Source of the DNA: Salvator merianae
Taxonomy: Eukaryota > Chordata > Lepidosauria > Squamata > Teiidae
Assembly: GCA_003586115.2 (NCBI GenBank)
Contig: QVOM02000034.1
Location: 13,061,730 to 13,125,729, forward strand
Length of the DNA: 64,000 nucleotides
Reading direction: 5' to 3'
The first letter of the stretch is position 1. Each line of letters opens with the position of its first letter. The notes below the pieces were generated by a model. It had not been told where the DNA came from. It did not search any database and was given only the letters and a program-made list of their open reading frames with translations. The translations under genes and the position numbers were made by a program. Shown piece by piece: positions 1 through 10,480 of this stretch.

Positions 1-348
1 AGGCAGCTCTGTGTGGGGAGGTACTATGGAAAAGGGCACCCTTCTCATCTCCATTTTGGAGTGAGGAAGTGCCATTTTCTGTGGTGCTTCCATGCACGGC
101 GGGAAGAAGCCACCCTGCGATGGAGGTGCCTCCACAAACAATCTCACTGAAAAACAGCCCACGCAATCACTGTGGAGGTGCCTGCTGCTCCTGAAAATGG
201 AGATGGGGTGTCAGTGGGCACCTTCTTTGACCCTCCAGAAGTGGTAAGTGGAGGTGTGGCCTATGTTAAATTTTAAGGACAAACCTGAAGCATTCCAGAT
301 TAGATCAACCTCTATTCCAACTAAGCAAGGAATATTAGCCTCTCTCCC

Positions 349-553
349 GCGGCGGCTGCTGGCTTCAATGGCAAGTGTTCGTAACCCACGAAAGTGTGCA
401 ATTGCTGTTTGCAGGGTCTCCAGGCCTCTGTACTGTCGCAACAGGTGGCAACCTGCTGCAACAGTACGGAGGCACGGAGGCCCCATGAACAGCAATCGCG
501 CACTTTCTGCAGGTTATGAACACCTGCCCTTAAAGCCAGAGGCCACCTCTGCC
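349..553. mobile_element. hAT-like miniature element, copy 1
   Basis: Imperfect inverted repeats: GGCTTCAATGGCAAGTGTTC at the left pairs with the complement of GAACACCTGCCCTTAAAGCC at the right. Flanks TCTCTCCC (341-348) and TCGCTCCC (554-561) form an 8-base duplication with one mismatch. The right end closely matches the right end of the cleaner copy at 21687-21856. Confidence 0.6.
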
Positions 554-1299
554 TCGCTCCCATTAGTGGATGCCATTACAGTCATATTTCTTTGGTCAGT
601 GGCTAGGCTCTGGATTTTTAGAAAAAAGGGTCAAAGGTCCAACTGTTGACTAGTTTGTTCTGGGGGAGAAAAGAAAAAGCTTTTCCCCCTTCCCCTACAA
701 ATTCTTTCCACATATCTTCTCATTTTTTTACTGTCAATGTAGTGAGCAGCTCTCCAGCTGCAGGTTTTATGATGTGGCTATTTAGAAAGAAATATTGCAG
801 GAATGCGATTATGGCTAGAACTGGAGCTGCTTACAATTTTTGGGTGTTGTTTTTCTTTTTCTTTTTCTCTTTCTCTTGCTAAAGGTAACAATTTGTGGAA
901 AGGTAAGAGACACTAATCGGTAAGTTGGTAATTTTTGAGGTTGCATCATCTCCTATCACTGGCGGTTGTGGGCAGAACTTTTGCAATCGAAGGATGAGTG
1001 AGGTTCCAGCAGGAAGCTTTCTTGAATCTCCCCAGACCACATTTCGATCCACAGCTGATCAAAGAGAATTTTCCACCACATGGAGATTTCTCCCGCACTA
1101 GCCTGCCATTCCTGTTCCACTGGCCACCACTGTCTGCAAGCTTCAAGGCCACACAGAAATTTGCATTGGAAAAGAATGGAACTAGTACTACCTGCTTCCC
1201 TTATGCAATTGACTATTTGCTGTAAGATCAGCATGTAGAATGTGAGCAATGCACACACAGATGCAGACATGTAGGGGCCTTAGAGACCAGGCACATTTT

Positions 1300-1300
1300 G

Positions 1301-1330
<30 letters not shown>
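1300..1330. repeat. (TATG)n microsatellite
   Basis: About eight units of TATG. Confidence 0.95.
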
Positions 1331-1331
<1 letters not shown>

Positions 1332-1337
1332 GAGTGC

Positions 1338-1420
1338 AGTTATTAAAACATTTAGATACTGCCTGTTATTTTTAAAAAACCCAAGGTGGTTTACAAATCA
1401 CATGTAGAAACAAAGACAGA
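1338..1420 (-). repeat. Degenerate LINE 3' end
   Basis: The plus strand reads ATACTGCCTGTTA then CCCAAGGTGGTTTACAA, the reverse complement of an L2-like LINE terminus as seen at 24460-24520. It follows a (TATG)n tract. Confidence 0.45.
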
Positions 1421-1602
1421 ACCAACTATTGCAATGTGTGCAAGAAAGGACGGATCGATTAAATTAGCAAAAATTAGTAAATACCAGTTTCATGTTGGTA
1501 GATAAAGAGACAACACTTCACACATTTTGCATGCCTGCTGTGGAATACTCGTGTTTTTGAACCAATGGTCATTTCCTCCAGTGGTCCTGCTGGAGCTCCT
1601 GT

Positions 1603-1912
1603 TGGCCCCTTTTCAGTGGCACACCTTGTTGCATTGCTAAAATGACCCCCTGTGTTATACCAGACCATGGAGGCATACCGTCTGCATGCTTCTGTGGTTC
1701 AGTATACCTACCCTAGTATTCCTGTAGACTAGACCAGAACACCATTTTGGGTGTTTTAGCTCTACGCTTTGTTCTGTGTGGACAGAGTGTACAAGGAGAA
1801 GGCGGGTCCTCTGCTATTCCACACTAATATGCAGATGGCAGAAGACTAGAACAGACCATTGTGGTATGCTAATCATGGTCTGGTCTACTGCCTAGTGCAG
1901 AAAGGCCCAATG
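1603..1912. mobile_element. Possible DNA element with GGCCTTT/AAAGGCC ends
   Basis: Begins near GGCCCCTTTTCAGTGGCAC and ends with GTGCAGAAAGGCCC. The end matches the terminus of the element at 19056-19445. Internal inverted words (ACCAGACCATG near 1660 and CATGGTCTGGTCTA near 1873) support a palindromic element. No duplication was recognised. Confidence 0.4.
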
Positions 1913-2924
1913 TTTTGCTAAATCTTTCTCTATGCCTTGTGTAGTCCCTAGAGAACTGGGAGAGCAGGGCTTAATTTCCTACTCAGCGATGAAGGTCACT
2001 GCATGTTTCTGAACCGCTGCCTTTCAGCCTAACCTACTTCACCAGATTCTTATGAATGAAAAATGGAATTGAAGAGGACTGTTAAAGGAAGCCTCCTAGG
2101 GAAAAGGACAGGATATACAGCCATCCCTTGTAAAATACTGTAGTTTTCAGAAAACCACCATGTATGGCAAGATCATGTCATGCAAATAGCTGGGGGCTAG
2201 GGTGACCTTGGAGACCCAGTCTACCATTATAAGACTGTTAGTGAGAAGATAAGATCCAGTCTAGCAATGTAAGTCACTGGCATTGCAAAGACCAAAATTT
2301 GTATGTTTCCAGGATTCCATTCACTGAGCACAGTCACGTTTTTTATCAACAATGCAGGAAAACTGTGCAGTACAAAACTGTTCTGTTTGGGAAACTCCAT
2401 TTTACTGACCAGGTCAGAACAAACCCTTGTCATTGCAAACCTTGTGTTGCGTGGGGGATGTACTCTATGTGCATGCAGGAATAAATAAATGTGCAGTGTT
2501 TTATAAATAATCCCAGAAGGAAGACAGTTTACAACCTAAACCCAGATGTTGGGAAGAGAACAGAAGAAGGGAGGGAAATGCAGGCAAGTCCACCAAAGCA
2601 GGATCAGTCCAAGGCATTTTTCCACCTGATACCACCCAGTAACTTGATCCTGCACCAGCTGAGTGATATAACATCAACAGTGGCCTGTAGGGGGGAGAGG
2701 GGCCTCTGTGCTAATTCTATTGCACCTTTGATCATACCAAACCATGCTTTGATGTGCTACAGATCAAGGTGTAATACCCAAGATTAAGCAAACTTTTTCA
2801 CATCTGAAACAGAAAACCCCTTCCATACTTCTTTACCCTCACTGGCTATAAAAATACAATAATGAAAATTAAATGGTTTAACAGCTCATTGCTCTTTCAT
2901 GATGTCCTCTCTGCCTCATTCTTA
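1913..2924. other. No recognised feature
   Basis: No gene or clear repeat. A weak LINE-end-like string (TAAATAATCCCAGAAGGAAG) lies near 2503. Confidence 0.5.
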
Positions 2925-3195
2925 GAGATGTTCACAAACTGAAATTTAGTGATTCAGTTTGAATAGAATCAAAAACCCTTGGTTTGGGTTCATTTCAAAC
3001 CTTTTTGGTTTTTTGGTTTTTTTTAACCACAGGGTGGTTCAGTTTGCATGCAAACCAAGCAAACCATAGCAAACCACCCTTGGATTCTTATGGTTTGCTT
3101 GGCTCATTACAACTCTCTTGGTTCAGGTTTGACTCAAACCTTTTTTTTTTAAACCATAGAGTGGTTCGGTTCACATGCACTGGATGTGGTTCTAG
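2925..3195. mobile_element. Possible DNA element rich in AAACC/GGTTT words
   Basis: Starts near AGAGATGTTCACAAACTG. Holds two direct copies of a block of about 70-80 bases (GGTTTGGGTT...AACCACAGGGTGGTTCAGTT near 2980-3045 and GGTTCAGGTTT...AACCATAGAGTGGTTCGGTT near 3120-3175). Between them lies an inverted pair, CCAAGCAAACCATA and TATGGTTTGCTTGG. This suits a transposase-binding end region. The right end is not clear. Confidence 0.45.
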
Positions 3196-4789
3196 ACCAG
3201 CCTGAACACTTGTGTCCTCATTTACACATTCCCCTACATAGGTAAAGCAACAATCAAATCCAGATGTAGACACAGCCTAGTGAGGCTAAAAGAAATGGAC
3301 AAGATGTACTGCGTGCTTTGACTTATAGGAGCTTGTTTCTACATGAGCTGGCCGAATGTTGAAAGAAAAATAAATGTGCACAAAACTTCTTAGTACGTTC
3401 TGTAATGTTCAAAGCCACCTTTGAAATGGGATCTTAGTAAACTTACTAGTACTAGAAGGCATCTGTTTTCAAAACAAATTGCCAAGGGCCACTCCCAGTA
3501 TGGTTTTCTCTTCCTTCATTTTTTAAAAAATGCCCTGAAACATTGCCGGAACATAGGCAAAAGCATGCATCTCTGAGGAGACTAGATAGCATGGCATGAA
3601 CATTCAAGATATGCAACAGGCCTGTTGGAATTAAAAAGCTAATAAGGAAGAATGCATCTTAAGAATATGTCAGCTGGCAGAAGTGTTTAGTACCTGCTTT
3701 AATGAGGCATGAAACTGCCAAGTATTCACCCATTCAAGCACTAACTAGATTGAAAACTTGCTTAATTTCAGCCACATTGCCACATCATGCACCTTCAGGC
3801 CAGGTATAGCCAATGTGATTACCTTCCAAATGTAGCAGGCAATTCCTTGACCTGACACAGGATTGGAAACTAAATATCTGGAAGACACTTTACAGCCACC
3901 TCTCCTTCAGACCAGAGCTGAGGTCCATGATCCAAAAACTCCATTCAGCCTATTTTCCCATGATGCCTTCTAATTTTCAGGAGTGTGATCCACAGTCATT
4001 GCAGGTTTGTTGTTTTAGGAGCAATAAGAGTCTGGAGAAGGAGTAGCTGTTCTCAAAATGAAACACTCCAACTGAATGTCATGGAAGATGTGGGTCCTGA
4101 TCCCGAAAGCATTTTAAGGATGATCCAGGGTCATACCAGAAAGGAGAAGTAAAGCATCCATGTAACACAGAAGATCTCCTACTGTAACCAAATTTTAAGT
4201 CCAGAGGGTTGAAGCGGAAAGGGGAAATTGCCACTTCTCAGTCCTAGGATATGTGCTCTTTGTGTGCTGGATTCAACACCTGGAGACTCTAGTTTAAAGA
4301 ATAAGGTAAGAGATGAAAAAGATCTCTGTTTGGGATCCTGGAGAAGCACTACCAGAGTAGGCAGTACTAGGCTGCAGGAACGAAGAATTTGATTTAGAAT
4401 AAGGCAACAGTCCTAATATGGCATTCTGGCTGTGTCCCCACTTACTAAACAAGACACCCAACAACACATTATCTTCTGCTGCATATTCACTTGAGGTGGC
4501 AACAGGTGCCTCACGGCAAGGGTGCCTCCTGATTATTGGGTATGATTATTGACTGAGGTGCCATTTTGGGAGGGCACCATCTCCTAACCTCAGTGGAGGC
4601 ACTTGAGAATGTTGCTCTGATTGATGCCTCCACACTCAAAAATCGATATGTGGAGGTGTAACTTTGAATAGTGATTGTGGCAATCCATGCCAAGTGCTCA
4701 CAAAGAAGCTGCCTCCTTTTTAGAGGGGAAACCCAGCTGTGCTCACTGAGCAAAAAGTAGGTTGTTAGCCCTAAGTAAGGGCTGATCAA
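3196..4789. other. No recognised feature
   Basis: About 1.6 kb in which I recognise neither a gene nor a repeat family. Confidence 0.5.
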
Positions 4790-4862
4790 TCTGGCTTTTT
4801 TGTTTTCGAAAAATGGGCTGTGGCCTGATCCAGCAGGGCTCCTCCTGTGTTCTTAGGTTCTT
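4790..4862 (+). repeat. CR1 LINE 3' end
   Basis: Reads GGCCTGATCCAGCAGGGCTC then TGTGTTCTTAGGTTCTTA, the squamate CR1 terminus with its TGTTCTTA-type octamer tail. Strongly 5' truncated. Confidence 0.75.
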
Positions 4863-5012
4863 ACTTGAAGAGAAAGGTCTTCAGAAGACATCTTATAAAC
4901 TCCTGAGGATAGAATGTTATAGAGAGTAGGGGTAACCACAAGATGACATTTAGTAATATATGGTATTCTCAAATAAGATAGGCACTGTACATCCTGATAT
5001 AGTATCACGTTG

Positions 5013-5652
5013 TAGGGGTGTGCACGAAGGCACTTTTCCCCTTTCGCTTCGCATTCCTGCGAAGCTACGGGGCTTCGTTTTCGCATGAAAAAAATATGTG
5101 CAAAAATGAAGCCCTTCGTGTTCGCGGCGAAGATTTTCGCCCCGACCTGAAGCAGAGGAATCAAGGCGAAGAAAAGATCCTTCGCCTTGATTTCTCTGTT
5201 TCCGACGGCGCTCGCCTCTCTCTCATTTCCCCCCCCCCAGTCTGTCAGTGTGCGCGTGGGACTGACAGACTAGGGGGAATGAGAGACAGCGAGCGGGAGA
5301 GGAGGGAAACCCCTTCCTTTCGCTGATCGCCCTCCTCTCCCGCCGGCTGAGTCAGGCGGCGACGGCAGAGGACGGTGAATAAGGGAAAGGAAGGGAAACC
5401 CCTCCTTTCACTGATCGCCCTCCTCTCCCGCTCACTGTCTCTCATTTCCCCTAGACTGTCAGCACGCGCACTGACAGCCTAGGGGGATGAGACAGAGGCA
5501 AATTGCGAAGGTCCCGAAATGCATCGAAAGTTGAGGGACCTTCGCAATTCGCATTTCGTGATCTTTGTTTCCCTTCGCATTCGATGCGAAGGGAACCAAA
5601 TCACGAAATTCGTCGAAAATCCGAGTGGCACGAAACTTCGTGCACACCCCTA
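5013..5652. mobile_element. Non-autonomous hAT-type transposon, 640 bp, with perfect ends
   Basis: The ends are exact 17-base inverted repeats: TAGGGGTGTGCACGAAG at 5013-5029 and its complement at 5636-5652. They are flanked by an exact 8-base duplication TCACGTTG at 5005-5012 and 5653-5660. Eight-base duplications and TAGGGGTGTG-type ends mark hAT elements. The interior is GC- and CpG-rich, unlike its surroundings. It carries about 13 copies of CGAAG/CTTCG, concentrated towards both ends, and large internal inverted blocks (GGGAGAGGAGGG and CCCTCCTCTCCC types). No long ORF with transposase features is present, so it depends on an unlinked transposase. The perfect ends suggest recent insertion. 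Confidence 0.92.
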
Positions 5653-5660
5653 TCACGTTG

Positions 5661-6054
5661 CTTTTTAAAATAAGAAAATGATTTTGCCTTTTTAAGAAAA
5701 TTTGTCTTTTAGTTAATAAGGCACATTTACTTAAAGAGCTGAGTACTGCCAAGACTACTTTGGAACACAGAGTCAAGCACTACTACACACACACAAACAC
5801 ACAATGGGGGAAACTAAATGCTGATTTGTTTAAATATTCAGATGAACATTTCGAAATAAATAAAAACAGAACACATCTCAGGTAACATGCTTTGGGAAGT
5901 AGATAACCAGATGAATTCTGTGCATGCTGATCTTGTTGATGACCAGCTATTCCATCTTTAGGTCCTTCAGGATCTCTGAACAAGATTGAGGCCAGAGTCA
6001 CACCCTAACCTGATAGTCTGTCTCAGGAATGGACAGGGAAGGCAAGCTGATTTT
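5661..6054. other. No recognised feature
   Basis: AT-rich flank of the hAT insertion with a short CA-rich tract near 5784-5804. Confidence 0.5.
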
Positions 6055-6240
6055 GTCCTGGAAAGGCCTAGTCACACCTACCGTGTCACTGCCACCAAGC
6101 CTTCATGAATCTCCTTCTCCTGGTAAAAGGTAAGTTTCAGTGGGGGGGGGTGCTACAGTGGTGTGGCAGGGGCAGGGCAGGGGCAGGAGGTTGGGGATCT
6201 GCCCCACTGCCATACTGAAGCTTGCCTTTTATAAAGCAAG
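6055..6240 (+). repeat. G-rich unclassified repeat, copy 1
   Basis: GGCCTAGTCACACCTACC, then CTGCCACC and CTGGTAAAAGGTAAG, then a G-rich run. The same order occurs in reverse complement near 12390-12480. It may be a low-copy DNA element; the far end is not resolved. Confidence 0.5.
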
Positions 6241-7219
6241 GGGATCCACGAAGGCTCGGTGTAGCGATGGTAGTGGTGGCATGGTTGGGGTCCTCCCTAC
6301 TCCATTGTGGGTCAGACTTCTTTCCCTGTAACACTTCACCTGGGTCCATTTCTTGCAGCAGAAACAGACTTAGTGTTAGGAACATCCGCATAGTGGATAG
6401 TCCCAATCAGGGAAAGAAAGTTTGCAGTACAAAACAGAAGCAGATTTTCATGTCTGACCCCTCTGGACTCAGGACTGCCTCTATTCAAATAAAAAGTAAG
6501 TGTGAGCGTGGCCTTGGAGAGAAGAATCCAGATGTGGGACACCTCTTTACCTGAGGTGTCCCTGATAGCTGTTTAGACTGAAGGCGTTCTTCTCTAAAAC
6601 AGAATATATGGCCACCCTAACTCTAAATTGCAGGGTCCATTTAGGTCAGGGAAATTAAGGGAGCATCTACACATACTTTGGTGGGCACTCTCAGCAAGTC
6701 CTGGGGGCATGGCATTCAAAAGCTGGATGTGCCCACCATTGTAGAGAGCTCAAAGAAGGGGGTGTTGAAGAGCCTGCAAGTACCCTTCCTCAGAGTGGGA
6801 GAAACCATTCTGATACCTGGTGGCAGCAAGAGTGACTTATACACCAGCACTGCACAGGCACTGCCCTGGACCTTTACTGGTGTGATGGTGGGCCCTTTGT
6901 ATTCAGAGATGGTTCCTCAGCTCCAAAAATGGTGAGGGGTGAGGCTCAGCACTTTTCTGTATCCTGTGCCCCACTCCAAAGATGGGAGCAAGCCCCCCAC
7001 AGAGGTTCCAATACTGTCATGATGTAGAGGCAGCCTCAGGTGATAATGCTGGGAAAGTGGCAGTAAGGTGTTGGAGGGCAGAGAGGTGTGTGCCGCACAG
7101 CCTGCCCCATCCTTAGTGCTGAAGTGAGTGAGAACTCTGGTCATCTTCTAAACAGGAAGGACAAGTGCATGGGTTTGGGTCTGTGTTTCAGGCTCTGTTG
7201 ATTCATCCACTGACTGCAG

Positions 7220-7405
7220 TGACTTCTAGCCATTCTTCTGAAGATCACAAGGAAGTGAGTGTTATGCTCCCAGATAAAGATCCCCAGAACAACTCTGTGA
7301 AGTAGTTCAGGCTAAGAGGCAGCATTTAGCTCAAGTTCATCTATGCCCTTTGGGGTTGAAAAGGGAGTTGAGTCCTAGTCGCATTGAACAATCTGATCAC
7401 TATAA
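7220..7405 (-). repeat. Degenerate tRNA/MIR-like SINE
   Basis: The complement reads like a tRNA-SINE head and body: GTGATCAGATTGTTCAATG..., then a B-box-like region and a stretch resembling the MIR/CORE class. It is strongly diverged. Confidence 0.4.
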
Positions 7406-7650
7406 CACAGCGGCTGTTTACTTTGGTTCTTAGGCTGTAGCTGTTTCCTGGAATGCTAATGGAGTTGCAACAAGGCAGAACACTTGCACAAAAAGCAGTT
7501 CCAATAGTGGAACAGTGGAGGAGAGACAACAGGCTGGGTTGCTGTGCCATCTTGCTCCCAGGGATGGCCCCTCCCTTCTCCAACTGCCACCAGAAAGCTG
7601 TGAACCATCTTGCCTGAGAGGAGTGGAGAAGAGACAACAAGCTGGGGATC

Positions 7651-7740
7651 TTTACTTATATTTATAGTGATTTTATTGTGACCCATTCTGAGACCTTTGG
7701 GTATAGAGTGGGATAGAAACATACATACATAAATAAATAG
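7651..7740 (+). repeat. L2-like LINE 3' end
   Basis: TTGTGACCCATTCTGAGACC, TTTGGGTATAGAGTGGGATA, then an ATACATACATAAATAAATAG tail. Same terminus as at 24460-24522. Confidence 0.75.
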
Positions 7741-8099
7741 TAGTCACTTCCACGTTGAGGATCACAATTTACAGGAACATTGTACAAACATCTTGCACAG
7801 TTCATTGTATTATTATTTTTGCAGTACTGAGAGTTTGTAGGGCGTTTCTGGGATGACTGTTTGAAGAACAGAAAAAGAAGATGGAAAATTCAACCATCCT
7901 TGTAACTAGTGGCAGCTGGCACCCACAGGAATACCAGAAGAACCCGGAACTGGCGTAAGCTTCCAGTGTACCCCACGCTGCTGGCTGTTACTATTCATGG
8001 CTGAGGGTTGACTGTCCACCTGGGCACATCCATCCTTTCTTTGGCAAGGATATAGAAGCAGTCTGTCAAGTTTAATGGATGTTTAAGATTAACTCTTTT

Positions 8100-10422
8100 T
8101 TAATTAATTGTGGTGGGGGGGGTTAATGATGGATGACTGGGATGGGTGGGATGGCATGTATGGAATGAATGAATGGGGTGAGTGGGATAGTATATATGAG
8201 GTAAATGGGATTGGTATGAGTGATAAAGTTAGCCCACCTGGTGACGGAGAGGCAGGATGGATGGGGGGGCCTATCCCTGGGTTGGTAGAGGGCCAGAATA
8301 TTCCAGTTGTGCTGGGAAGAGGCAGATATGGTGGGAGCCATGGGGCAAGCCATTCCAGGGGAAGAAGGGATCGCTGCTTGAAAGCGATCTCTTGTTCCGG
8401 CCCCATGAGCTCTACCCGGGGTACTGGTGACGAGTGTAATCTGGGCCCTGGGCTCAAGCTGCTGCTGTTCAATGCAAGGTCGGTGATAAATAAAGCTCTC
8501 CTCATCCGGGATTTGATCCTGGATGAGGAGGCCAACCTGGTTTGTGTGACTGAAACCTGGCTGGGCCCGGAGGGAGGAGTTCCTCTCTCGGAAATCTGCC
8601 CAGCTGGCTGACAATGAATCAGTCAAGGTGACTGGGGCTCGTCTTTGTCCACCTGTCCGGGGAAAGTTTGACTTGGTGACACCTGATGAAGTGGACAAGG
8701 CCATTGGAGCTGTGAGTTCCGCCACCTGTTTACTGGATCCGTGTCCCTCTTGGCTGGTTTCGGCCAGCAGAGAGGTGACACGGAGCTGGGTCCAGGAGAT
8801 TGTCAATGCTTCTTTGGGGAGGGGGTCCTTCCCAGCTCCCTACAAGGAGGCACTTGTGCGCCCCCTCCTCAAGAAGCCTTCCCTGGACCCAGCCATACTT
8901 AATAACTATCGTCCAGTCTCCAACCTTCCCTTCATGGGGAAGGTTGTCGAGAAGGTGGTGGCGCTCCAGCTCCAGCGGTCCTTGGAAGAAGCCGATTATC
9001 TAGGCCCTCAACAGTCAGGATTCAGGCCCGGCTACAGCACGGAAACTGCTTTGGTCACGCTGATGGATGATCTCTGGCAGGCCCGGGACAGGGGCTTGTC
9101 CTCTGTCCTGGTACTTCTTGACCTCTCAGCGGCTTTCGATACCATCGACCATGGTATCCTTCTGCGCCGGCTGGAGGGGTTGGGAGTGGGAGGCACTGTT
9201 CTGCAGTGGTTCTCCTCCTACCTCTCCGGTCGGTCGCAGTCGGTGTTAGTGGGGGGTCAGAGGTCGACCTCTAGGTCTCTCCCTTGTGGGGTGCCTCAGG
9301 GGTCGGTCCTCTCCCCCCTGCTGTTTAATATCTACATGAAACCGCTGGGTGAGATCATCCAAGGACATGGGGTGAAGTACCATCAGTACGCTGATGATAC
9401 CCAGTTGCACATCTCCACCCCATGTCCAGTCGGTGAAGCAGTGGAAGTGATGTGCCGGTGCCTGGAGGATGTTAGGGTCTGGATGGGTGTCAACAAGCTC
9501 AGGCTCAACCCTGACAAGACGGAGTGGCTGTGGGGTTTGCCTCCCAAGGACAATTCCATATGTCCATCCATTACCCTGGGGGGGGAATTATTGACCCCCT
9601 CGGAGAGGGTCCGCAACTTGGGCGTCCTCCTCGATCCACAGCTAACATTAGAGAACCATCTTTCAGCTGTGGCGAGGAGGGCGTTTGCCCAGGTCCGCCT
9701 GGTGCACCAGTTGCGGCTCTATTTGGACCGGGAGTCACTCCTCACAGTCACTCATGCCCTCATCACCTCGAGGTTCGACTACTGCAACACTCTCTACATG
9801 GGGCTACCTTTGAAGAATGTTCAGAAACTTCAGATCGTGCAGAATGCAGCCGCGAGAGCTATCGTAGGGCTACCGAGATTTGCCCACGTTTCTCCAACAT
9901 TCCGCAGCCTGCATTGGCTGCCGATCAGTTTCCGATCACAATTCAAAGTGTTGGTAATGACCTATAAAGCCCTACATGGCATCGGACCAGAATACCTCCG
10001 GAACTGTCTTCTGCCGCACGAATCCCAGCAACCAGTTAGGTCCCACAGAGTTGGCCTTCTCCGGGTCCCGTTGACTAAACAATGTCGGTTGGCGGGCCCC
10101 AAGGGGAGAGCCTTCTCTGTGGCGGCCCCGGCCATTTGGAATCAACTCCCCCCAGAGATTAGAACAGCTCCCACCCTCCGTGCCTTTCGTAAATTGCTAA
10201 AGACTCATCTATGTCGCCAGGCATGGGGGAACTAGATACCCCCGGGCATATATAGTTTATGCATGGAATGACTGTGTTGCATGGTTTTAATGTTGGGTTT
10301 TAATTGTTTTTTAATATTAGATTTGTTATATTGTATTATTTTGTTGTGAGCCGCTCCGAGTCCACGGAGAGGGGCGGCATACAAATCTAATAAATTAAAT
10401 TAAATTAAATTAAATTTTTTTT
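8100..10422 (+). mobile_element. CR1-group LINE (L3/L2-like), RT intact, endonuclease mostly deleted
   Basis: A non-LTR retrotransposon. The upstream part (8108-8608) reads an N-terminal stretch and the start of an apurinic-type endonuclease: LKLLLFNARSVINKALLIRD, then CVTETWL. It breaks off near 8600, where most of the endonuclease is missing and the frame changes. The RT frame is then open to 10235. The 3' UTR ends with GTTGTGAGCCGCTCCGAG, GGCGGCATACAAATCTAATA and an (AAATT)n tail at about 10391-10416. These squamate elements are often placed in L3/CR1 and have microsatellite-like tails. No target duplication was recognised. Confidence 0.88.
8628..10235 (+). CDS. LINE reverse transcriptase ORF, partial ORF2 without endonuclease
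   Basis: An uninterrupted frame of about 535 residues within the LINE at 8100-10422; the first codon given is GTG, because the true start lies upstream of the deletion. RT motifs appear in order: NNYRPVSNLPFMGKVVEK (92-109), catalytic motif A LDLSAAFDTIDH (164-175), GVPQGSVLSPLLFNIY (221-236) and the active-site box YADD (254-257), with the catalytic Asp residues kept. A thumb/C-terminal domain of the CR1/L2 type follows, with SRFDYCNTLYMGLP, LQIVQNAAARA, LHWLPI and TYKALHG. It ends with the LCRQAWGN tail. No stop or frameshift lies within the RT. Without its own endonuclease domain this copy should not be autonomous, but the clean RT suggests recent activity of the family. Confidence 0.9.
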   Translation: MTGARLCPPVRGKFDLVTPDEVDKAIGAVSSATCLLDPCPSWLVSASREVTRSWVQEIVNASLGRGSFPAPYKEALVRPLLKKPSLDPAILNNYRPVSNLPFMGKVVEKVVALQLQRSLEEADYLGPQQSGFRPGYSTETALVTLMDDLWQARDRGLSSVLVLLDLSAAFDTIDHGILLRRLEGLGVGGTVLQWFSSYLSGRSQSVLVGGQRSTSRSLPCGVPQGSVLSPLLFNIYMKPLGEIIQGHGVKYHQYADDTQLHISTPCPVGEAVEVMCRCLEDVRVWMGVNKLRLNPDKTEWLWGLPPKDNSICPSITLGGELLTPSERVRNLGVLLDPQLTLENHLSAVARRAFAQVRLVHQLRLYLDRESLLTVTHALITSRFDYCNTLYMGLPLKNVQKLQIVQNAAARAIVGLPRFAHVSPTFRSLHWLPISFRSQFKVLVMTYKALHGIGPEYLRNCLLPHESQQPVRSHRVGLLRVPLTKQCRLAGPKGRAFSVAAPAIWNQLPPEIRTAPTLRAFRKLLKTHLCRQAWGN

Positions 10423-10424
10423 GC

Positions 10425-10480
10425 AGGGAGATGCCAGGGACTGAACCTGTGCCTATAGCCACCTTCCTTGTGCCAGAAGT
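10425..10480 (-). repeat. tRNA-derived SINE fragment abutting the LINE tail
   Basis: The complement reads GGCACAGGTTCAGTCCCTGG then CATCTCC, a B-box with the typical following bases of the SINE family also seen at 49715 and 51955. It adjoins the LINE poly(AAATT)/T tail. Confidence 0.5.

Noticed and set aside
5018..5445. ORFs of 60-100 residues rich in Arg and Glu
   Set aside because: They lie within the GC-rich palindromic interior of the hAT element and show no transposase motif.
8104..8806. Minus-strand ORFs of 143 and 227 residues
   Set aside because: Shadows of the plus-strand LINE; codon pattern and motifs support the plus strand only.
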